From the NCBI GenBank assembly GCA_023150775.1, contig JAKLKE010000023.1, positions 1-33,853 on the forward strand: a stretch of 33,853 nucleotides of DNA. Direction: 5' to 3'. The stretch's first letter is position 1. Each line of letters starts with the position of its first letter. The position numbers were made by a program, and so were the translations under genes. The notes below the pieces were generated by a model, which made no database searches, was not told the DNA's origin, and was given only the letters and a program-made list of their open reading frames with translations. The DNA is from Myxococcota bacterium (lineage in GTDB: Bacteria; Myxococcota_A; UBA796; CAJQPC01). Positions 22,857-30,961 of this stretch are shown here, one piece after another.

Positions 22857-25064
22857 TCAGCGCACGAGCACGTCGATGTAGGCGTTCCCGGGGTTGTCGC
22901 TGGTGGTGCAGCCCGCGACGCCCTCCAAGGTGCCCAGGCGGATCGTCGTCGTCGTCGAGCTGCCGTAGTCGATGACCCAGTCGTAGCCGCCGACGTAGGT
23001 GGTCGCCGCGGTGTAGGACGTGGTGGACATGCCACACAACGACGAGCCCCAGTTGAGCGCCACGCCCCAGTTCGCGCTGCCGAACTGGAAGCCGATGGGG
23101 TTGCAGCCGGTCATCGAGCCGGGGAACGAACAATGCGCCGAGACCGAGCCGGAGTTGTAGGCGAAGAGCGCCTCCTGCCAGGTGAAGCCCTCGCTGTTGT
23201 AGTAGCTCGTGTCATAGGAGGTGCCGTAGACGTGGGCGGCCTCTTTCACCCGGGTCCAGCCGCCGCCGTCCGTCGTCATGTCGCAGTAGTAGGTGGCGAC
23301 GGACGTGCTGCTGCCGACGTAGAGCGTGTAGCTGCCGTCCGCCGCTGAGGGGTTGTCGGCGAGGATCTCCGCGCAGTCCACGGCGGCGCAGGACGCCCCG
23401 GTGCCGAGCAGGCCCTCGTCGGCGTCGCCGTCGCAGTCGTCGTCTACGCCGTCACAGACCTCGGTGGCGCCGGGGTAGGCCGTGTTGTCGCTGTCGCGGC
23501 AGTCCGTGCTCACGCTGGAGTAGCCCGTGGGCAACGAACAAGACTTCGTGGTGGAGCTCGACGTGCCGTAGCCGTCTTTGTCGGCGTCGAGGTAATACGT
23601 GCTGGCGTCGCTGGCGTCGGACTCGTCGATGGTGCCGTCGCAGTCGTTGTCTTTGCTGTCGCAGATCTCCGTGGCTTTGGAGGAGATCGCCGCGTCGCCG
23701 TCGTCGCAGTCCTTCTTGTTGCCGATGTAGCCCGAGGGCCGCGTGCAGGCCTTGATGGTGGACGAGGGGTTCCCGTCGCCGTCGGCGTCGACGTCGGCGT
23801 AGTAGGTCTTGGCGTCGGTGGCGCTGGAGTCGTCGGTGAGGCCGTCGCAGTTGTTGTCTTGGCTGTCGCAGACCTCGGACGCCGCCGGGTTCACGGCGCT
23901 GTCGCCGTCGTCGCAGTCTTCAGTGTTGGCGACGTAGCCCGTGGGCGGGCTGCAGGCCTCGACGGTGTAGTCCGCGTCGCCGTAGCCGTCGTTGTCGGCG
24001 TCGGCGTAGTACGTCGCGAAGTCCGTGGCCTCCTCGTCCACGCTGCCGTCGCAGTCGTCGTCTTCACCGTCGCAGGTCTCCACAGCGCCGGGGTAGACGT
24101 CGGACTCGCTGTCGTCGCAGTCGGTGTTGTCGGTGACCGCGCCGGAGGGGGCGTCACAGGCCAACACGACGCTCGCCGGGTCGCCAAAGCCGTCGCCGTC
24201 CTCGTCGCTGTAGAAGCTCGTCGCCGAGGCGCTGTCGAGGCTGTCGTCATCGCCGTCGATGAGCGCGTCGCAGTCGTCGTCGAGGTCGTTGCAGATCTCG
24301 GTGGCGCCGGGGTTCACGGCCCCGGCGTCGTCGTCGCAGTCCGTGCTGTCGGCGCTGTAGCCCGAGGGCGCGCTGCAGGCCTCGGCGGGGAAGTCTACGT
24401 CGCCGTAGGTGTCGGCGTCGCGGTCTTGGTAGAAGGTGGAGGTGACGCCCTCATCCGTCGCGCCGTCGCAGTTGTTGTCGCGCTCGTCGCAGATCTCCGT
24501 CGCGTCGGGGTTCACCCCGGCGTCGCCGTCGTCGCACTCCTGGCAGGCCGCGAAGCCGTCGCCGTCGCCGTCCGCGTAGCCCGTGGAGCCGTCGCAGTTG
24601 TAGTCGTTGGGGTCGTCGCAGTCGGTCTCCGAGGCGCCGGGGTTAAACGCCGCGTCCTCGTCGTCGCAGTCGTCGCCCAAGGCCGAGGCGCCGTCGGGGG
24701 CCTCACAGGCCTCGATGGGCTGGGCGGTGTCGCCGTAGCCGTCGCCGTCGCCGTCGACGTAGAAGGTGCTGAGCGCGCCCTCATCGACGCTGCCGTCGCA
24801 GTTGTTGTCGAGGCCGTCGCAGGTCTCGGCCGCGCCGGGGAAGACGCTGGCGTCGTTGTCGTCGCAGTCCTCCTCAGCGGGCACGCCGTCGCCGTCGTTG
24901 TCCGTGGGGGCGCTGGTGTCGTCGGTGTCGTCGGGGTCGTTCGTGTCGTCGGGGGTGTCGGAGTCGGTGCCGCTGATCGTCGAGTCGTCGCCGACGTCGT
25001 CGCTGTCGTCTTTGCACGCGGCCAAGGTGAACAAGAGGGCGAGGGCGAGGGATGAAGCCTTCAT
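22857..25064 (-). CDS. Lipoprotein with eight MopE-like metal-binding motifs and a fibrinogen-like C-terminal domain
   Basis: The 735-aa protein starts at ATG 25064 (GGAGAG upstream; an earlier ATG at 25115 adds 17 residues without improving the signal). The lipobox is LAAC. An Asp/Thr-rich linker is followed by eight imperfect repeats of the form DCDD...PGA.E.CDG.DNNCDG..DE, separated by YADGDGDGYGD-type blocks, as in MopE and related calcium/copper-binding surface proteins. The last 165 residues begin with DCAEI and contain YCDMTTDGGGWTRV, the hallmark of fibrinogen-like domains. It is probably a calcium-stabilised surface or adhesion protein. The repeats are strongly diverged at DNA level but create low-complexity GTC/GTCG tracts. 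Confidence 0.85.
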   Translation of the reverse strand: MKASSLALALLFTLAACKDDSDDVGDDSTISGTDSDTPDDTNDPDDTDDTSAPTDNDGDGVPAEEDCDDNDASVFPGAAETCDGLDNNCDGSVDEGALSTFYVDGDGDGYGDTAQPIEACEAPDGASALGDDCDDEDAAFNPGASETDCDDPNDYNCDGSTGYADGDGDGFAACQECDDGDAGVNPDATEICDERDNNCDGATDEGVTSTFYQDRDADTYGDVDFPAEACSAPSGYSADSTDCDDDAGAVNPGATEICNDLDDDCDALIDGDDDSLDSASATSFYSDEDGDGFGDPASVVLACDAPSGAVTDNTDCDDSESDVYPGAVETCDGEDDDCDGSVDEEATDFATYYADADNDGYGDADYTVEACSPPTGYVANTEDCDDGDSAVNPAASEVCDSQDNNCDGLTDDSSATDAKTYYADVDADGDGNPSSTIKACTRPSGYIGNKKDCDDGDAAISSKATEICDSKDNDCDGTIDESDASDASTYYLDADKDGYGTSSSTTKSCSLPTGYSSVSTDCRDSDNTAYPGATEVCDGVDDDCDGDADEGLLGTGASCAAVDCAEILADNPSAADGSYTLYVGSSTSVATYYCDMTTDGGGWTRVKEAAHVYGTSYDTSYYNSEGFTWQEALFAYNSGSVSAHCSFPGSMTGCNPIGFQFGSANWGVALNWGSSLCGMSTTSYTAATTYVGGYDWVIDYGSSTTTTIRLGTLEGVAGCTTSDNPGNAYIDVLVR

Positions 25065-25214
25065 GGCGTTCTCTCCAGAGCGTTTGGGTGCATCACGTCG
25101 GCGTAAGCGTACCACCGCCGGGGCCGGGCCCTAGATCCAATCGATGGGTGGGGATCCCTTGCCCTTCGTCGCCGCTCGTGTCACCATACCCCCGGCTAGG
25201 AGCGCAAAAGACCG

Positions 25215-26549
25215 ATGATCTGGGTCTCTCTCGTGCTGAGCGTAGCGGCGGCAGAGCTGCCATCTGTAGACGAGCCGGTTCGCACCGGCGCGCGAAACAC
25301 CAAAGACACGGCCGTCGTGATCGGGGTGCAAGACTACGATCACCTCGGGACGGCCCTGCACGCGGGCCGAGACGCCGAGGAGGTCGCGGAGTGGCTGGAG
25401 TACACCCGGGGGGTCAACAAACGTTACCTCTTCGTGGCCCAAGACCCCAACGATGACGAGCTGCGCTCCGTCGTCGCCCGTGGGGTGGCCCGTGTGAAGC
25501 CCGGCGGCACGCTGTGGATCTACTACTCCGGCCAAGGCGCGGTCGCCGACGGCACGGCGCGCATCTTCGGCGCCGACACCACCAAAGACGAGCTCTCCAG
25601 CGCGCTCTCTCTGCCCGAGCTAGAGTCGATGGCCGCCCGCTCCCGCGCCGATCGGGTCGTGATCATCATCGACGCGCCCTTTGATCTCAGCGGCCGCGAC
25701 GAGCTCCTCGCCTTGGACGCCCCGCCGCTCAGCTTCAAGTGGGCGGAGTCCGACAACAACAAGGTGACGGTGTGGGTGGCCGACACCCGGGGCCACGCCC
25801 AGATCTACCCCGCCGCCGGGGCGCACGGCCTGTTCACCTACCTCACCTTAGGGGCCTTGCGCGGCTGGGCCGATGGCGCCGACGGCAGCGCGACGGATGG
25901 CATCGTCACCGTCGCCGAGGCCCAGCAGTACGTGCTCAGCGCCGGGGTGGCCATGGGCCGCCCGGTGACGCCGTCGGTGGAGGCGCGGCCCAAGGTGGCG
26001 GCCTTGCCCCTCGCTGAGGGCGCCACGGAGAAGGGCCCCGCCCTGGCCACCTTCACGGCCTTGTCGTTGGCCGACCGCGACCGCCGCCTCAACAACGCCA
26101 TCGAGCGCCTGAACGCCGAGGCCGAGGCCGCCCTGCAGGACGCGGTGCAGAAGGCCCAGGCGGGCGATCCCCAAGGCAAAGCTCTGGTAGAGGACGTGCT
26201 GCGCCGCTACGAGGCCTCCAGCGTGTCGATCACCTGGGCCGTGCCCGTGCCCGCCGCCGCCGAGGCCCGGGCGCTCTTGGCCGACCCCTCAAAGCTCGCC
26301 GCCCCGGCTGGCGCGGCCACGCCGCCCCCCGCGGACGGCGGCGGCAAGAAGCCCGACGGCGGCAAGACCGACCCAGGGGCGACGGGCGGGACGACGACGA
26401 CGGCGGCGGTCACAACCACGGCCACAGCCATGATCACGGCCACAGCCACGATCACGCGCCGCCGCCTCCAGAGCCCGAGCACGACCACGGGCACGATCAT
26501 GGCCACAGCCACGATCATGGGCACGGCGGCCGCGAGGCCGTCGAGGTGA
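25215..26549 (+). CDS. Caspase-fold (peptidase C14-like) protein with substituted catalytic dyad
   Basis: The 444-aa protein begins with a short signal-like segment (MIWVSLVLSVAAAELP) and has a caspase/metacaspase fold: TAVVIGVQDYDHL, ARDAEEV-like helix, LWIYYSGQGA and IIIDAPFDLSG. Active members have YYSGHG and DACxSG; here the His is Q107 and the Cys is P155, so it is predicted to be inactive. A helical and Ala/Pro/Gly-rich C-terminal half follows. From about residue 390 the frame becomes Thr/Ala low complexity (TTTAAVTTTATAM), while another frame encodes a His-rich tract. The annotated C-terminus may therefore be false. The stop overlaps the Nfu-like start by GTGA. Confidence 0.7.
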   Translation: MIWVSLVLSVAAAELPSVDEPVRTGARNTKDTAVVIGVQDYDHLGTALHAGRDAEEVAEWLEYTRGVNKRYLFVAQDPNDDELRSVVARGVARVKPGGTLWIYYSGQGAVADGTARIFGADTTKDELSSALSLPELESMAARSRADRVVIIIDAPFDLSGRDELLALDAPPLSFKWAESDNNKVTVWVADTRGHAQIYPAAGAHGLFTYLTLGALRGWADGADGSATDGIVTVAEAQQYVLSAGVAMGRPVTPSVEARPKVAALPLAEGATEKGPALATFTALSLADRDRRLNNAIERLNAEAEAALQDAVQKAQAGDPQGKALVEDVLRRYEASSVSITWAVPVPAAAEARALLADPSKLAAPAGAATPPPADGGGKKPDGGKTDPGATGGTTTTAAVTTTATAMITATATITRRRLQSPSTTTGTIMATATIMGTAAARPSR

Positions 26550-26800
26550 GCTTTGAGGACACCCCCAACCCCAACGCCATGAAGTTCACCTTAAGCGTGA
26601 AGATCGGCCCCAAGGCGCTGAACCTCACGAGCGCGAACGACGATCACCCCCTCGCGCGGCGCGTGTTCAAGATCCCCGGCGTGCGCTCGGTCTTCGCGGT
26701 GAACAACTTCGTCACCGTCACGAAGGACGACAGCGCGGCCTGGGGCGGGCTCACCCACCCCATCGTCGAGGCGCTACAAGAGGTCTTCGGGGCCGCGTGA
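26546..26800 (+). CDS. Nfu N-terminal domain protein (Fe-S scaffold Nfu/NifU N-terminal type)
   Basis: The 84-aa frame starting at GTG 26546 contains the Nfu_N signature EDTPNPNAMKF, then RRVFKIPGVRSVFAVNNFVTVTKD, and covers the whole domain. The C-terminal CxxC cluster-binding domain of full Nfu proteins is absent. The frame stays open upstream for more than 150 bp without a start codon and encodes HNHGHSHDHGHSHDH and further His/Asp/Gly residues directly before the domain. This suggests that the domain is the end of a longer, frameshifted protein. Alternatively the gene begins at the GTG and is coupled to the caspase-like gene. Confidence 0.75.
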   Translation: MSFEDTPNPNAMKFTLSVKIGPKALNLTSANDDHPLARRVFKIPGVRSVFAVNNFVTVTKDDSAAWGGLTHPIVEALQEVFGAA

Positions 26801-26815
26801 GGGTTGGCGGCGGCG

Positions 26816-27253
26816 TCAGCTCGGGCCGAAGCGCATCTTGACGTGCGGGCCGACGCCGACGATCTCAAATTCTTCCGAGACGACCCGCCAGCCCGCGCGC
26901 TCGTAGAAGCCCAAGGCGCTCACCCGAGCGTTGCACCACAGGCCCTCGGGGTGGGCGGCCTCGACGGCGCGCAAGAGCCTGAGGCCGACCCCACCGCCGC
27001 GCGCCTCTGGGGCGACGGCCATGCCCCGAAGCTGCCCCGTCGGGCCCTCGGCGCCGAGGGGCGCAAAGAAGACGCTGGCGACGCCGACGATCTCACCGTC
27101 CTCGGGGGCCTCAGCGACGTAGTGTTCGGCCTCATCGTCCCCGGTCCAACGCGCCGCGCTCATCGGCTGACCCGGCCGCAGCACCGAGGCCCGCAGAGGG
27201 AGCAGCACATCAACCTCCGCCCGTCGTACACGCCACGCTCTAGGGTCGGACAC
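26816..27253 (-). CDS. GNAT-family N-acetyltransferase
   Basis: The 145-aa protein has the GNAT core: HYVAEAPEDGEIVGVASV, then QLRGMAVAPEARGGGVGLRLL, which contains the acetyl-CoA-binding RxxGxG/A motif, and the C-terminal strand ALGFYERAGWRVV. Length is normal for a stand-alone GNAT enzyme. The acceptor substrate cannot be told from sequence. The gene diverges from the membrane protein gene at 27301 with a 47-bp gap and converges on the Nfu-like gene. Confidence 0.85.
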   Translation of the reverse strand: MSDPRAWRVRRAEVDVLLPLRASVLRPGQPMSAARWTGDDEAEHYVAEAPEDGEIVGVASVFFAPLGAEGPTGQLRGMAVAPEARGGGVGLRLLRAVEAAHPEGLWCNARVSALGFYERAGWRVVSEEFEIVGVGPHVKMRFGPS

Positions 27254-27300
27254 CGCTCACCTCGTCAATACGATCGTCACGCTCTGGTAAACTTTATCCC

Positions 27301-29107
27301 ATGACCTCGCTCGTCGCCTGGACGGCGCGAACCCCGTACAGCCTCCTGGTGACCCTGGTCTCGGCGCTGCTCTCCGTAGCGCTGACCTGGCCGCTCGCGC
27401 TCACCCTGAGCACCGAGTCCATCGGCTCGCCCCACGGCGACGGCCTCAAGCACCTCTGGACCTTGTGGTGGATTCGCGCCGAGGTGATGGCCAAAGGCGC
27501 CATCCCCTTCCAGACCCAGCTCGTGAACTACCCCGAGGGCATGGCGCTCTACCCCATCGAGCCCCTGAACGGCCTGCTCGTGGTGCTGCTCGCGCCGCTC
27601 TCCGTCGTGACCGTCTCCAACTTGGCGGCCCTGGCCAACCTCACGCTGATCGGCGTCTGCGGCGCGCTCTTGGGCCGTCGGGTGTCTGGCGAGCCGCTGG
27701 GGGGCCTCGCCGCCGGAGTGATGCTCCAGACGAGCGCCGTGGCCTTGTTCACCCTGCACGTCGGCGTCGGGGAGCTGCAGCACCTCTGGTGGCTGCCGCT
27801 CGGCCTTCTGGCCTGGCTGAACCACAAGGAGACCCAGAGCTTCAAGAGCGCCGTCTGGCTGGGGCTGAGCCTGGGGCTCGCGGCCTTGTCGTGCTTCTAC
27901 CACGGCTTCTTCTTGGGCTTCAGCGTCGCCGTGCTCTCGCTCTTCACCTTGCCCCTGCGCGGGAGCCTGCCCGGGGTGCTCCTGCGCTACGCCGTCGCCG
28001 CCGGCCTCGGCCTCGCCTTGGTGCTGCCGGTGATGCGCACATTCTCTTCGTCTTACGGCGAAGACGAGCGGCCCTCCGTGGGGCTCTTGGCCTACATCAC
28101 CCAAGAGCACGGCCAGCCCGTGACCGACCCCAGCTCCGCCCGCCTCGACCCTCTGGATCTTGTGAGCCCACGCCGCGATGAGCGCGCCACGGCGAGCCCC
28201 GAGCGGATGGGCTACGGCGGCGGGCGTTACCTCGGCCTGCCGGCCTTGGCCCTGGGCTTGTTGGCGTTGTGGCGCTCCCCACGTCAGGCGATGTTGTGGG
28301 TGGTGCTCGCGCTCTTGGGCGCCTTGTTGGCGATGGGCAGCTACCTCGTGGTCAACGGGGAGGTCGTCGAGCTCGCCGGGGGCAGCCGGGTGCGTCTGCC
28401 GTTCTTCTTCTTGAACCGCGCCCTTGGGTATGTCGCCGAGCCGCTGAACTTCCCGGTGCGGGCCCTCGCCATCACCATGACCGCCCTCGCGGTCTGCGCC
28501 GCCTTGGTCGCCCGGGCCGGCTCCCCTCGCCTCGCCCTGGGCCTCGCGGTGTTGGCCGGGCTCGACGTGCAGATAAACCAGCTCACGCCATGGCCGATGC
28601 AACGGTTTGCGCCGACGGCCTTCCCCGGGCTCACGGCCCTCGCTGAAGGCCAAAGAGTCGCGCTGGGCCGCGCTCTCCGCACAGATGACCCACGGTCAGC
28701 CCATCCAAGCGGTGCCTCTGGAGCGCCTGGAGTACTTCGCGCAGTCGGGCCGCACCTTCGTCACGGCCTTGCCCTTGGTGAAGGAGCTCACGAGCATCGC
28801 CAGCCAGCCGATCACGCCCTTGTCCAGCGATCATCGGGAGGACCTCTGGCTGCTCTACGACAAGGGCTTCCGCCGGGTGCAGCTGCTCGGCGTCGGCGCC
28901 GAGGGGCGTATCCCCGACGCGCCCCGGGCCGCGCTCACGACGCTCCTTGGCCCGCCGATGATCGACAGCGCGAACGCCGTGGTGTGGGCCTTGCCCGAGG
29001 TGCAGGCCACGGCGGAAGAGACAACCCGCTGGAAGACCCAACAGGCGCGCCGTGAGGCGGCCTTGCGTGGGTCGGTGCAGACCATCTTGGGGCCGCAGCT
29101 CCAGTGA
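27301..29107 (+). pseudogene. Polytopic GT-C-like membrane protein, interrupted by a frameshift near 28650-28690
   Basis: The first frame (from ATG 27301) encodes about 450 residues with roughly ten membrane segments. An early SIGSPHGDGLKHLWTLWW follows the first segment, as in GT-C-fold sugar transferases where an acidic residue sits in the first outer loop. After LTPWPMQRFAPTAFPGL the frame turns into an Arg/Ala/Pro-rich sequence typical of a wrong frame. A second frame picks up with SAQMTHGQPIQAVPLERLEYF and continues to 29107, ending in a GTGA overlap with the aldo/keto reductase gene. A one-base indel thus separates the membrane part from a soluble C-terminal part. Joined, the protein would have about 600 residues. 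Whether the break is genuine cannot be judged here. Confidence 0.65.
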
Positions 29108-30060
29108 GCGGCGGCGCGGCGCTGTGGTTGGGCACCTGGGCGTTTGGCGGCTGGTTTTGGGGCGCGCCGAGAGATGACGACGCCCGGGCCACCTTACGCG
29201 CGGCGATCGAGCTCGGGATCCGCGGCCTCGACACCGCGCCGCTCTACGGCTTTGGCCGGGCCGAGCGGCTCATCGGGGAGCTGGGAGAGGCCGCGCGGGG
29301 GGTCACCCTGGCGACGAAGTGTGGGCTCTGTTGGGACGAGGCCCTGGGCGAAGGGCTCGTCGAGGCTGATCTCGGCGGGCGAGACCCTCAGGTGAAGGTA
29401 GATCTCAGCCCCAAGGCCGTTCAACGTGACTGTGAGCAGAGCCTCAGGCGCCTCGGCCAGGACCACATTGACCTGCTCCAGACCCACAAACCCGACCCGC
29501 GCGTGCCCCTCGCCGACACCTTAGAGGCGCTCTCTCGGCTTGTTGAGCAGGGCAAGATCGGCGGCATCGGCCTGTGTAATGTCGGCGTCGCCGAGGCGGC
29601 CTTGGCACGGGCGCTCGTCGGTGAGAAGCTCAAGAGCGTTCAGGCGCCGCTGAACCTGCTGGAGCGCGGCGCCGCCGAGGTGCTGCTCCCCTGGTCGCAG
29701 GAGAACGGCGTCGCATTTTTGGCCTACTCCCCGCTGGCGAGCGGGCTCTTGAGCGGCGCGCTCACCTCATCCCGAACCTTAGCGCCCGGTGACAAACGTT
29801 CGACTCGACTCGGGTTTTCGAGCGAGCGGCGCGATCGGGTGAACGCACATCTGCACGCCGCGCCCCGTCCGCCCGACCAGAGCATCCCGGCGATGAGCCT
29901 CGGCTGGGTGGCCCGACAGCCCGGGGTGAGCGCCGTGATCGTCGGCGTCAAAACGCCGCAGCAGCTCAGATCCGCCTTACACGCCGCTCTGCGGCCGCCG
30001 TCCGCGGAGGCGCTGACCGCCTTCGCCGAGGCGGTGGCCCCAGCGGTGGAGGTCGTTTAG
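29104..30060 (+). CDS. Aldo/keto reductase
   Basis: The 318-aa protein has the aldo/keto reductase barrel with the full catalytic tetrad: D43 and Y48 (GLDTAPLYGFG), K72 (LATKCG) and H128 (LLQTHKPDP). NADPH-binding segments occur near the C-terminus (SAVIVGVKTPQQL). It starts at GTG 29104, overlapping the stop of the preceding reading frame by GTGA, which supports co-translation. This family reduces sugar aldehydes and ketones; a link to the preceding GT-C-like gene is possible but unproven. Confidence 0.9.
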   Translation: MSGGAALWLGTWAFGGWFWGAPRDDDARATLRAAIELGIRGLDTAPLYGFGRAERLIGELGEAARGVTLATKCGLCWDEALGEGLVEADLGGRDPQVKVDLSPKAVQRDCEQSLRRLGQDHIDLLQTHKPDPRVPLADTLEALSRLVEQGKIGGIGLCNVGVAEAALARALVGEKLKSVQAPLNLLERGAAEVLLPWSQENGVAFLAYSPLASGLLSGALTSSRTLAPGDKRSTRLGFSSERRDRVNAHLHAAPRPPDQSIPAMSLGWVARQPGVSAVIVGVKTPQQLRSALHAALRPPSAEALTAFAEAVAPAVEVV

Positions 30061-30081
30061 AGGAGAGCATCTCGGAGCCCC

Positions 30082-30828
30082 ATGCGCCTCAAGACCGTCC
30101 TCACCGGGCTGCTCATCCTCTTCGGCGTCGTCAACCTCGCGCGGCTCGGGCTCTGGCAGCTTCGCCGCAACGACGAGACCAACGCGCTCATCGCCGAGCT
30201 CAAGGAGCGTCAGGCCTTGGCCCCCGCCGGGCCGGAGCTGCTGGGGATCCCGGGGGATCAGGCGAACTTTCGCCAGCTTCAGATCTCGGGCGTCGCCCAG
30301 GCCGAGCCCTACGCCTTGTTGGCCGGGCGGTATGTCGGCGGCGAGCCCGGCTACCACCTCATCCAGCGGGTGACCGTCGCCGACGCGCCGCCAGGGGCGC
30401 CGGCGGAGCTGCTCGTCGATCGGGGCTGGATCCCGCTGGACGGCGCTGAAGACCGCGCGCGCAGCCTCGGCGGCCCGCTCACCCTCACCGGGGTCGCCCG
30501 CGCCTCGGCGGAGTTTGACGCCGAGGCCCCGACGAGCCCCGACGGGCGGCGCTGGCGGGTGATGGCCCCCACCGCCATCGGCGAGGCCTTGGGCGCCAGC
30601 GCGCCGGACTGGTTCATGATCGCCGGAGCGCCCCTCGCCGAGAGCGCGAGCCCCGACCCGACCACCCTCCCCGCGAGCGGCTACCACAACACCATCCGCA
30701 CACGCCCCCACCTGGAGTACGCCTTCACCTGGTTTGGGCTCTCGGCGACCTTAGGCATCGCCGGGGCGGTGGTGCTCTGGGTGAGCCTTCGCGCGAAGGT
30801 CGACAGCCCTGAGACGGGTTCGATTTGA
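30082..30828 (+). CDS. SURF1 family cytochrome oxidase assembly protein
   Basis: The 248-aa protein has a membrane segment at each end (about residues 5-22 and 218-240), which is the SURF1 topology. Family motifs include LGLWQLRRNDE close to the N-terminus, GYHLIQRV, and LLVDRGWIP; the C-terminal YAFTWFGLSATL matches the usual end motif. SURF1 helps place heme a into subunit I of aa3-type oxidase. It is followed by a terminator and then ctaA, ctaB and ctaC, which supports the assignment. Confidence 0.9.
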   Translation: MRLKTVLTGLLILFGVVNLARLGLWQLRRNDETNALIAELKERQALAPAGPELLGIPGDQANFRQLQISGVAQAEPYALLAGRYVGGEPGYHLIQRVTVADAPPGAPAELLVDRGWIPLDGAEDRARSLGGPLTLTGVARASAEFDAEAPTSPDGRRWRVMAPTAIGEALGASAPDWFMIAGAPLAESASPDPTTLPASGYHNTIRTRPHLEYAFTWFGLSATLGIAGAVVLWVSLRAKVDSPETGSI

Positions 30829-30831
30829 CAA

Positions 30832-30862
30832 CCCCCGAAGAGCCTCTTCAACGGGGGCTTTT
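30832..30862 (+). terminator. Intrinsic terminator after SURF1
   Basis: CCCCCG (30832-30837) pairs with CGGGGG (30852-30857), and AAGAG (30838-30842) with CTCTT (30844-30848), with a small bulge. The stem is followed by C and TTTT (30859-30862). It begins a few bases after the SURF1 stop and separates that gene from ctaA. Confidence 0.7.
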
Positions 30863-30886
30863 GTCGGTTCATAGCTGCGCTCGGGG

Positions 30887-30941
30887 TTGCGTGAGGCACC
30901 CCCTACCCATAAAAACCGAGTCCTGAGGAGCTCCCTCAGGA
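30887..30941 (+). promoter_or_regulatory. Possible ctaA promoter and 5' leader hairpin
   Basis: TTGCGT (30887-30892) and TAAAAA (30910-30915) are 17 bp apart and could be a weak sigma-70 promoter. The predicted start would fall near 30921, where a perfect 8-bp hairpin begins (TCCTGAGG 30921-30928 with CCTCAGGA 30934-30941). It ends about 10 bp before the ctaA ribosome-binding site. Confidence 0.35.
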
Positions 30942-30961
30942 TCCGTGGCCGAGGAGCCGGA

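Noticed and set aside
23400-24900. Regularly spaced, similar DNA segments resembling a CRISPR-like or tandem repeat array
   Set aside because: They are the DNA trace of the MopE-type protein repeats in the 735-aa lipoprotein; units vary in sequence and length and are in frame.
23859-25055. Plus-strand open frame of 398 codons rich in Val, Ala and Gly
   Set aside because: It lies antisense to the MopE-type gene; its repetitive composition is what the opposite strand of DCDD/GDGD codons produces.
27277-28653. Minus-strand open frame of 458 codons
   Set aside because: It is antisense to the GT-C-like membrane protein, has Gln/Gly/Glu-rich composition and shows no motifs.
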